From: Nocardia amamiensis
GTDB taxonomy: Bacteria; Actinomycetota; Actinomycetes; Mycobacteriales; Mycobacteriaceae
Direction of reading: 5' to 3'
DNA: 64,000 nucleotides
Assembly (NCBI RefSeq): GCF_015477605.1
Contig: NZ_JADLQX010000005.1
Span: 124,001-188,000, forward strand
Position 1 is the first letter of the stretch. Each line of letters begins with the position of its first letter. The position numbers and the translations under genes are program-made. Shown piece by piece: positions 61,101-64,000 of the stretch. The notes below the pieces were generated by a model. The model worked only from the letters and a program-made list of their open reading frames with translations, was not told the origin of the DNA and ran no database searches.

Positions 61101-64000
61101 CGGAGGGCATCGGCTAGTTCGCTGACCCGCGCGGCCAGCTCGTCGCGCCGGGCGACGGCATCGGCGTGGGCCCGAACCGCCTCCTCATGTGCCGAGTCGG
61201 GCTGCCCGCCCTCGGGTTCACCGGGTTCGGATGCGGGCGGCGCCTGCGGCTCCTCGCGCTGCTCGCGCATCCGCTGATCGAAGGCACGCTGCTCGGCTTC
61301 CAGATCCCGCCGCAGCGCGTCCAGTTCGGGGGGAATTCCGCCGCGGATGCGCGCCAGCCACTCGTCGTGCTCGGCTCGCATCCGGGCGTTCCACTCGTCC
61401 TGCTCGGCGTCCATCCGCCGCTTCCACTCCGAACGGTCGTCCCGCGATTCGGGCGGCGGCGCGTCGTCCGGCGGGACCGCCATGTCGTCGGAGTCGACGC
61501 GTGGGGTCTCGGCTCCAGGGCGTGGTGTGCCGTACTGCTCCAGCGCGCGCAGCAACGCGGCGTTGAGGACCTTCGCGGGCTCGGCAGCGTTGTCGCCGTT
61601 GAGCTCTACGTCCGCGAATCCTTCGGGCAATGCCTCCGAGTTGTAGAGGGCGTCCCTGGCGTCGAAGCAGAGCCTGGGCAGCTGGCGCAGCCACTCGTCG
61701 TAGCCTTCGGGTGTCGGGTTCTCGTGCGTCGCCGTGTAGCGACGCACCAGGTCCGCGTCGACGCGGAATCGGGTCAGCGGCGAGCCCGAGGTGTCCATGG
61801 CGTGGCCGACCTCGTGAACGATGATGCTGTATGCGGGCCTGCGGTTGTACACCGGATTGAACCGGCCGTCATCGACATTGAGCGCGACGGCGCGGCGCAG
61901 CTTCGCCGGGTCCGTCGCGAGTGTCTCGTTGAGAACGATGGCTTCGGCATACGGCGGGCGACCGTCGGTCGGCCGGTGGATCGAGACGGTCTTCGCGAAG
62001 ATTCCGTCCTCCAGCGGCTCGATCCGAACGCTGTCCAGGTGGATTTGCGGGAACCGGATCAGGCGTTCATCGATCGCCCTGGCGAATTCTCGGAGGACGT
62101 CGACATCGACCCCGGGATTGTCGAACCCGATGACCTGAAGCCCGTGCCGCTGTTCCAGCGTTCGCTGGATCTCGGCGGCGTCCATGCGCGACCATTCGTC
62201 GTCGAATACGGGCTGCTGCTCGTCGGGCGCGTCGAGTGCGTCGTTGTCGCGGTGTGATCCGTCGTCACCTGCCCGTGGGCGATCGGGCTCATGCGCTTCA
62301 GCGTCCGGTTGCGGGCGTGGTGGCGCGGCGGAATCCGCGGGCGAGAGCCCCGCGGACCGCAGCAGCAGATCGTTGAGGATTCTCGCGGGCTCGCTGGCGT
62401 TGTCGCCGTTCAGGTAGACGTCGCGGAAGGCCTCGGCTAGCGCCTCGTGCGGACGCAGCTGGCCGTTGTCGTCGAAGCTGTAGCCGCTGAGCTGGCGCAA
62501 CCACTGCTCGTACCCGGCGACCGTCGCGGGTTCGTGCGTGGTCATGTAGTGCCGCAGCAGCACGTCGTCCCCGGCATCCCTGGCGTCGCGCTGACCCTCG
62601 CCATCGATGGCGTGCCCGTATTCGTGCACGAAGACGCTGTAGATCGGGCGGTGCAGCACGCCGTCACCGAAGCGGCCGCCTGCGACGTTGGCCGCCAGCC
62701 GCTCCCGGAACGCGGCGACGTCCGACATGTCCCTGGTGCTGACCACGATCTTCTCGGTGAAGCGCCTGCCGGTCGCCGGATCGATCGCGGAGTAGGCCCG
62801 GCCCGCGACCCAGCCGTTCAGGTCGCCGATACCGACCGCACGCAGATCGACGTCCGGATAGGCGGCCCGCATCGCCACCACCGCCCGCGCGTACTCCCGC
62901 GCAGCTTCCGGTTCGATGCCGGGCAGGTCGAAACCGAAGGTCTCCAGGCCGGTTCGGCGCGCCAGTTCGCGCCCGACCTCCTCGGGGCCGAGGCGGGACC
63001 ATTCGTCCTGGATCGGCTCCGGCTGCTGGTCGGCCGGCTCGGAACGGTCCGCGGGATCGTCCTGCGTCGCGTCACCGGGGTGGGGCCGGGCGGGTCCGTC
63101 CTGGCCCGATGGATCGGGCGATTCGACGGATTGCGTGTCCGGGCGCGGTGTGACAGTGGGGTCCTGCGCCAGGAACCGCACCGCGCGGGCATCGGTCAAG
63201 GTGCCTTGGATCAGCACCTGGGACAGGTCGCCCTCGACATCGAAAACCGGCTTGAAGCGCCAGGTCGCGTTCTCCGGCGGCGCACCCGTCCGCCACTCCA
63301 GGATGACGCCGTCCCCGTGCGCGAAAATGGCCGCGGTGCCGCGGCTTCGGGTCCACGAGGTGGCGTCGCTGTCCGCGGCGCCCAGCTGCCTGATGTGGTC
63401 GTCCGCGGATAGGTCCGCCGTCCCACGCGGTTCGGCGACGCCCGAAAGCGCGCGCTCGTAAGCCGGATTCACCGTTCCGTCCGGCAGCAAGCGCGGAATG
63501 CCCCGATACAGCGGCGTTCCGGATTCTGGGAGGTTGCCCTCGTGCAGCACGTCGCCGTCGCGGCCGGGCGATTCCGGGTCGTCGGCGATGTCCAGGTCGT
63601 CCTCGGACCGTGCCGGGTCCGGCGGCAGTTCCCGTGGATCGGCTTCGCCGCGCGGCGTGGCGCCGGTTTCCGGGCGAGACCCGAAAGACAGTCGATCCGC
63701 GATCCGCCCGAACAGTCCACGAGGCGCGCTGCGATCGTTCAGGTCGGCTGATCCGTCGCGCAGCATCCGGCCGATCCGGTCGGCGAGCCGCTGCGGATCG
63801 GTGTCCGCGAGGCCCTGGAACTGGCGGGCCAGCACATCGGAGATGGCGCCCTCCGGGCTGGGCGGCGGCACCCGCCACCCACCATTGCCGTCGCTCTGCA
63901 GCCAGATCGACAAGCGCGCGCCGCCGACATCGACGGCTCGAACCTCGAATTGCGGTCCCGGCCGGGGCGTCCGGGGCACATCGAGCGGCGGCAGCGGCAC
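46163..64000 (-). CDS. Giant 2: repeat-rich multi-domain protein (at least 5945 aa; N-terminus outside window)
   Basis: One open frame of at least 17.8 kb that enters from the right edge; the codon at the edge is GTG but is probably internal. In visible numbering: ADP-ribosyltransferase-like module (about 162-274), zincin 1 (HEYGH 459-463), zincin 2 (HEVGH 729-733), charged helical regions, large module A (about 1280-1820), helical LARRLG-type repeats (roughly 2480-3560), two short related alpha/beta units, large module B (about 4605-5100), then acidic and Pro-rich repeats including a perfect PQ run, and a conserved C-terminal domain of about 130 residues (VGPVGGVYGDLGPTHMVFYRDG). It is followed by a 98-aa gene and a YezG-like putative immunity gene. 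I infer an ESX-linked effector or surface protein; the export domain should lie to the right of the window. Confidence 0.88.
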   Translation of the reverse strand: MPLPPLDVPRTPRPGPQFEVRAVDVGGARLSIWLQSDGNGGWRVPPPSPEGAISDVLARQFQGLADTDPQRLADRIGRMLRDGSADLNDRSAPRGLFGRIADRLSFGSRPETGATPRGEADPRELPPDPARSEDDLDIADDPESPGRDGDVLHEGNLPESGTPLYRGIPRLLPDGTVNPAYERALSGVAEPRGTADLSADDHIRQLGAADSDATSWTRSRGTAAIFAHGDGVILEWRTGAPPENATWRFKPVFDVEGDLSQVLIQGTLTDARAVRFLAQDPTVTPRPDTQSVESPDPSGQDGPARPHPGDATQDDPADRSEPADQQPEPIQDEWSRLGPEEVGRELARRTGLETFGFDLPGIEPEAAREYARAVVAMRAAYPDVDLRAVGIGDLNGWVAGRAYSAIDPATGRRFTEKIVVSTRDMSDVAAFRERLAANVAGGRFGDGVLHRPIYSVFVHEYGHAIDGEGQRDARDAGDDVLLRHYMTTHEPATVAGYEQWLRQLSGYSFDDNGQLRPHEALAEAFRDVYLNGDNASEPARILNDLLLRSAGLSPADSAAPPRPQPDAEAHEPDRPRAGDDGSHRDNDALDAPDEQQPVFDDEWSRMDAAEIQRTLEQRHGLQVIGFDNPGVDVDVLREFARAIDERLIRFPQIHLDSVRIEPLEDGIFAKTVSIHRPTDGRPPYAEAIVLNETLATDPAKLRRAVALNVDDGRFNPVYNRRPAYSIIVHEVGHAMDTSGSPLTRFRVDADLVRRYTATHENPTPEGYDEWLRQLPRLCFDARDALYNSEALPEGFADVELNGDNAAEPAKVLNAALLRALEQYGTPRPGAETPRVDSDDMAVPPDDAPPPESRDDRSEWKRRMDAEQDEWNARMRAEHDEWLARIRGGIPPELDALRRDLEAEQRAFDQRMREQREEPQAPPASEPGEPEGGQPDSAHEEAVRAHADAVARRDELAARVSELADALRTSVDPEDLAPERIRSTVADLSSRNLLPEGDDAVVAELRMLVPEFERAAAEVGELAARIGLIEEYDGLLRQRQDLVREREFVRAKANERAANLGVDDSTEWARRDADFRDEAIQALHASARTDVVEVSGGLEEADRQVRKPVTAEERERRTEALRKLVAATEEFTTLDERIRRVDQRLTELEEAGVARHRPPSDEAAAELDRMARERADELRRIKPRRGMRDDLAARLGVVDDSGNPDEAALGPDRLRDTIAELRAQVGDEIREGTLRADELPARLLQIDGLADAADDVNQAHNRIGRLQDEMARAAGVWRRLVEAEGGRMVTDRVGIVEGERPRIIVLGPRSDPAAPRADHDRALADALRRDAAVAQAFVREETTVEYRQVLADREGNARTADMTPPEVERLSSGWHDGSRLHMTAWRDAEGNLHPVDPTRPTWTTNRDGGTLPKKYKTKDLPDGVSGWAMEDVVNDITLPTDDVPPGQLPESSLPVHMPQAPSQYDTSHVPAGMDVFAQHWGADSYNIVRLLLMAALVPNHPAVKGWIQRHPEIGEWVQARPWLQKIPPFGTVFRDYEWFAPPERNIQPMHRPWDPAEHGDPADRVDIPESLQREWDADVADWRRVQAWADSEYDRFLADDTDLDRMAEGLETHRRERQEAAARDVVDVVRDELITQDRGINPLMDVDAQLLHMQDGIDRVAERLADRFASDDPDAVRDTIEDIRELLYFGTDPDAIAAVLAEHMRDDVPVFTRDQLQQIKNHLMVDEHRVRDYTDPNGGYVRRPMDRLADVAEAWNRLMAGEPLPQDLVLLLDALAESEFLRANPSAGWREANMHAIGLGYHWDADRPPLTGWRAGIPYAVHPVAPNPAWLPPTSRTDGPELPPPDGAQPAALPPRPDAPSSGGARRPEASDPNAAESPESATGRRETQPPEPPAAHRGQEPESATGGRESESGVLPESSTSRRNDGSDDSARSAGQPGDVRVWPPESRHTPAQPEATDASEPSVGREAESGEAREPSAGRRDDRSSEPPEPTTGRRADDPARTGGEPRDVRVWPPEPRQTAEQSGTFDGPAANAGGGAQKPPGEPPTPAPPPEDGPSRPELPGEPSDWFLRMQIEQAEWNARMAAEHAAWLHEMAERPLPPDATIVDEMRQFAAGMRAENADMAARVARQRVQELRDLAATRRTAEAGVSESESSAARPDAAPQPIRADEDSEHPIRPGGPDDWFERMRVEQAEWEARMDAERAEWLRGLSDRDPEDSWARLQAEQAEWEARMGAERAAWLRDMAGLPGPSGAEPAEGRRATTESGPESGPECGPGAGERRAESPGSGRPGEPVAPREISSESEGETPAESPRTAQPADSTSSDGLPESTTDSGDPSEGGPAQRTDAHPDPVDEVEKFFRLHAEDSSEPDGRTDAERDYANRLAEALGLDRALGAHPDPLGALRALAEMARARGFLGDPANGVPPRPMRHPDDFGPLDEVDRIYGDEPYWRDEATGRQLDEIQPYLDAIGQGDQPPALGPARPESAPPRSGDLEPADTQPRVRPLDEVRDELARRFGLTDADLSEENLARTIADLRYRNLLRAGSIEALADAMARHDDATGADRPRLAAIRDAWARRLGVDPADLTPERIDQLRRAVLREAGDIAELADAVQAIRQPPPAGEVRRYVVDVDGERVPVRLIADGEGGWRVEIPERIDAPRTTPQTPPETPDTPKSLLRRLWEALKAGFEGHTPKYPSGSGIDGQGQQELIHLAGHVANSDALSTFQGNPARVAKEAATMWKRRELIPFLHHLTGRVADQAGHYEIPRTSDGEEYTYWLDEADPDLVRQELGVDLDDLQRQYQEEQARRQQEQPPAEPPAEAGDTTTEPALPESEATVARTDSEIGRMVRELSDSLELRRQLGEALAETARQLGVDVGDLTPEHVRHAVRVLEYRLARRMGALSGLAEAAGRYNAEDARIPYSDEVNFFDTDPMGRFLGEVVRAADGDPILLGWEGVNNGGEPLREWGDLSDSDQPGRDQGQREYFENALRRDQIKDERAVWAQLLGVDLDTLGAGEPLRRTLAEQLAVIRQQAEDLAAFAADADRFVRVDGEARELADLLSSLALHNWVLARGGAMLTPEIGVLPGENGGPRRLIVIDGAGEHDRVLADALAANPRLADAVNAGTVRVEYRIAAVDFRGLDARGHGMVYVVDGGSPEVRQIRAEVGGRHLDVTLVRDADGAWRAVPSDADGPGRPEIAPDTRTREQIGTARDELARRLGVSEEDLRSPRRLAERIAELQRANAIRASQIEAIIDYARTAWDIDNFHNLTDARNLLAHRLGLDPAELTPQRLAEVIADPKTRNSLRLQQIEALVKYAKLLRGLDAPTVEGAKAKVDAARDRLARRLGLSPEDLFPKKHSKDLKRYLPDPNGLDAKKLRAAIARLVSDPQTRARVIDALAEYAAALGELDPFHGTAQGDLTDPRVADVEFPVHDRAVTHLADVVGDVQALAEAFEGMGLLNDEDAPPGPDRGASPDWAKIVGVDLTGADAERWAKIYEVYRDGKIDRHERLTPAQLAEVQAELRAQTRRRADELRRLADLADQYERALPAEGADPRELPAPPSDPDAPRPDDADDGDDGTAPARQGPPSRPPEGPSSGAARVPDADPAVGEDTPGSAENSTGAIREDAPDAGRDGAEDATGAVRADAADVARERDARAPHLDPTEHGASRPLDAAPVARPGASSETVVRADDSTAIRPETEETHPGQRTPDETARTQAGNAEEPSARQPDSASRHNGEPGDIRVWPPEGAEQTAEPEPHGAGGSQHPPHEPPSAAPPEPGEPDPTGWRQDGPARLHQPVTPELRNALPQLQQRIADAAAARAALDRSIAERARLLGVRTEGMTAHGISGAVDAVMQAGIGRVEALHNREHVPREEMVQYFDDLRAAEQRVAELTTAVRAIRSDLNRFHQAVAEENNARTEAGILAARDVLAAEDARMVAEGVGVLPDGQRVVVASPLAEPDPVLAPETRRQLTDQGVRIDFRLVTVDENGVHVTTIRPPEEGGSPARPGPDTPGSGPAQGESRAPRPQSGQARTAGEPGQRPGGEQPRAATEGRRSTETDRSPAGHAEGTTNTGTPRTEPETRDATTARDGTETARPVAEQRLADPIAPDTDDSAGTTNAGTPRAEAETTDPTTARDGAETARPVAEQPPADPIASGTDDSGGARPGGETTRPAESPPGSGDPHPDTDSSRTGQPSAPEDTRTDQVTPEAQAELERLRAERADAVARSEELRALRDQRAEPLPVDPRADLTPERLDETLAELRGKTMRVDEMASRHAAIDALEDAARACNEADERVAALDERIEATYLAGTPEGVYHALLRERAALASEREFWRAKRDDRFSRFDTPGRTIHDPDVALNQDNMTAMIEELTADLVGVRDVAGFGDETDTQIPEVIGEAERAQRLAAIFKLQDAAERFNEAGQRLAELDQRIARLEAAGAGPHRPPDAETVAELERLVAERAEIKGAKDKFADPDVALAELDRRIDALRADLARQPTPSAEVAAELDRLGRERADLVLGIKPWQVMRDDIAARLRVDPDRLGPEELADTLDEVASRTIRADEVAERARNLELLREAAERVNRAENEIGRLQDRIAELGGAARDILDEAGARRVTDRVGIVDGERPRIIVVAPRGALDGPRADHDEALHDALQRSAAIAQAFTRPETTIVYRQIIADREGGRHTEDLAPPRREFVTSRWRDGDPGIHLTRWQDAEGEWHPVNPDRPGWEQRGHSGTVPKKFSPRDLPEGVSGWAVDPFQAALVDPFVDNGPGVNADFLPVIPGGKPLDPGVPTYELPFADVFYNTMRIILESAKLSGFTWYSDKNHPGRIRPGFKGHPWFRAPRPDVQPMAREWNIRDEVPDRGNLTEPFLRRQREAQENWARVQEWADGEYRRFRSDDSDIGTITDNLAAHREADRIARARDLIAQIAHQLATRGEADIDGLAEGLAGQLRDEQTGDAVQLVTDISDVLREATGVVDLADLARPVADQLADTTPEFTRDEIEQIKNHLMRDAHLVRDPRDGVLIRRPLDAVADVAEAWNRLIAGEPLPQDILMLQDGLAESNYLRANPSATWRDANQHVIMIGLDWNANRPPLTGWRAGIPYAPAPLTPDRQLPPRADTPELPAGPQPTPDTPPSALPSAEEGEAGPAPSADEAARPETAEGGSEDRTSSEGEAAERSSSDGVGLAEKDSGSGPAKRAGPESELPEGESGSEREDSDEPAEEGSSRRDEPQPGAEDAETMPEPGAEDAETMPEPGAEDAETMPEPDAEDAETMPEPGAEDAETMPEPDAEDAESTPEPGAEPSQSSETGARSGRGGTPTPPGGTTGENGDGGAEPPGPQPNPEGTPDRSFLPGSSLRSHIPHLPKRYDFDMPDPLHIPVQHLPPVLPQPQPQPQPQPQPQPQPQPQPQPQPQPQPQPQPQPQPQPQPEPPKSPEPPGLPESPELPELPQSPGLPEHPELPQPPGLPEHPELPQPPGLPEHPVLPDSPELPDLPGSPHPPAVPEPPELPELPQPPGLPEHPELSQPPGLPEHPELPEPPGLPELPGLPERPETPQPPDKPRLPDVPRFGLPDLPETSGLPRLPELPHAPDVPRPPGLPHAPNHPPAPGPVDAPELPNRPELRDFPGEPSAPDAPFSLELPEAPRFPHVPGLPTAPHSPAPPHVLPPEASPSQNGSAPASESAGWNESGPGTANYSAAPASSGTPVAPTWPDTSGPHNPAAPQNDISGSNGDPSSTHTASNSTRESAGHQEYSGSSPDQHIPRPDIVAPNPAAPTPNQPGAPGIPAMPPMASPSSDSAPSRAFPRASYGNGRDHGGNGGPAPSGGILVRAHAGFGEVADFDPSTGALRGVALGVGPVGGVYGDLGPTHMVFYRDGARLVLRAGERVIDLEDRQLAAQWQQVDNRTTRLVLTVAGRVVCDVQYPAVPPDFDLGLLIRDVLADPVRRTRIFAG
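47410..47690. repeat. 36-bp Pro-rich tandem repeats in giant 2
   Basis: Several near-identical units encode PPGLPEHPELPQ and close variants. They continue on both sides as looser Pro/Leu/Glu repeats, giving a stiff extended linker before the C-terminal domain. Confidence 0.8.
47733..47852. repeat. Perfect hexanucleotide microsatellite (GGCTGT)20
   Basis: Twenty uninterrupted copies of GGCTGT (120 bp). On the coding strand it specifies alternating Pro-Gln within giant 2, between a PLHIPVQHLPPVLP segment and a PEPPKSPEPPGLPE segment. Copy-number change keeps the frame. Confidence 0.97.
48137..48334. repeat. 33-bp acidic tandem repeats in giant 2
   Basis: Units start at 48137, 48170, 48203, 48236, 48269 and 48302 and encode AEDAETMPEP followed by Gly or Asp. 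Sequence identity between units is very high, indicating recent expansion. Confidence 0.9.
48700..50190 (-). other. Giant 2 large module, copy B
   Basis: Runs from TDRVGIVDGERPRIIVVAPR to PPLTGWRAGIPYA. Start and end are strongly conserved with copy A, while the middle (around FADVFYNTMRIILESAKLSG) has diverged, including different lengths of a hydrophobic stretch. Confidence 0.75.
58540..60160 (-). other. Giant 2 large module, copy A
   Basis: Runs from TDRVGIVEGERPRIIVLGPR to PPLTGWRAGIPYA. The end region (EAWNRLMAGEPLPQDLVLLL, FLRANPSAGWREANMHAIGL) recalls a segment common near the C-termini of polymorphic toxins. Paralogous to copy B. Confidence 0.75.
61540..62200 (-). other. Zincin module 2 of giant 2
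   Basis: IIVHEVGHAMDTSG holds HEVGH; the downstream helix EALPEGFADVELNGDN parallels module 1. The two modules are tandem paralogues. Confidence 0.75.
62350..63000 (-). other. Zincin module 1 of giant 2
   Basis: FVHEYGHAIDGEG holds HEYGH, with a flanking strand (FTEKIVVSTRDMS) and a downstream acidic helix (PHEALAEAFRDVYLNGDN). Confidence 0.75.
63190..63520 (-). other. ADP-ribosyltransferase-like module in giant 2
   Basis: PLYRGIPRLL (candidate NAD-binding Arg), DATSWTRSRGTAAIFA (candidate S-T motif) and GVILEWRTG resemble ART toxins. The position of the catalytic glutamate appears as DLSQVLIQGTL, where an E-x-E/Q-x-E-like motif would be expected, so activity is questionable. Confidence 0.5.

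Noticed and set aside
63998..64000. GTG at the window edge as true start of giant 2.
   Set aside because: No upstream sequence is available, and the visible beginning lacks any export domain, so the protein very likely starts outside the window.
1..64000. Insertion sequences, integrase, attachment sites, tRNA or rRNA genes.
   Set aside because: No transposase or integrase protein and no terminal inverted-repeat pair or tRNA-like sequence was recognised on reading both strands; a dedicated search would be needed to exclude small remnants.

Overview
The window is high-GC actinobacterial DNA carrying one type VII secretion (ESX) locus. The mix of EccA, EccE, EspG, PE/PPE-like proteins and CpnT-like toxins points to Mycobacteriales, most likely Nocardia or a close relative; this is inference from protein style, as no rRNA or other taxonomic marker is present. 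No tRNA, rRNA, CRISPR array, transposase or integrase gene was recognised.

Layout. Positions 1-10251 hold the secretion machine: eccD-mycP-eccC on the minus strand (eccC runs off the left edge after its first ATPase motifs), eccA on plus, eccB on minus and eccE on plus. A 14-bp-arm hairpin separates eccE from the convergent WXG100 pair (10336-10957). Positions 11044-15137 are a minus-strand substrate and chaperone cluster: an EspC-like protein and an EspA/EspE-like protein (4-bp overlap), PE-like, PPE-like, two tiny overlapping reading frames built from a 78-bp tandem repeat, and EspG. Positions 15267-15901 encode a YbaB/EbfC-like protein and a small partner. Positions 16225-18854 encode a large WXG/glutamine-rich substrate overlapping a second EspG-like protein.

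From 19100 to the right edge the window is dominated by two giant minus-strand genes. Giant 1 (19789-42744, 7651 codons) has a CpnT-like N-terminal export domain, a Ser/Thr/Gly/Ala linker and a long series of recognisable modules: five DUF1023 alpha/beta-hydrolase copies (two without the nucleophilic serine), four papain-fold deamidase-like (Tox-PL) copies, a glycerophosphodiesterase, two kinase-like modules, an RsbW-type ATPase, a five-bladed-propeller-like domain, a variant Fic domain, an ECF sigma factor followed by an anti-sigma zinc finger, a zincin protease, and a C-terminal tip resembling tails of Rhs-type toxins. It is preceded by a WXG100-like partner with a YxxxD export motif and a YbaB-like protein, and followed, with a 4-bp overlap, by a protein with four CxxC motifs that may be its immunity factor. 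Giant 2 (46163 to beyond 64000, at least 5945 codons) is mostly helical and repeat-rich, with an ADP-ribosyltransferase-like module, two zincin modules and a duplicated module of about 500-600 residues. It is followed by two related 98-aa proteins that flank a YezG/DUF600-like putative immunity protein.

How they fit together (inference): EccB, C, D, E and MycP form the membrane channel. EccA and the two EspG-like proteins escort PE/PPE-like and Esp-like substrates. The WXG100-like partner with YxxxD probably accompanies giant 1 to the channel, and the small downstream genes protect the producer. The most unusual content is the pair of multi-warhead giants and, within giant 1, a complete ECF sigma plus zinc-finger cassette inside a predicted secreted protein.
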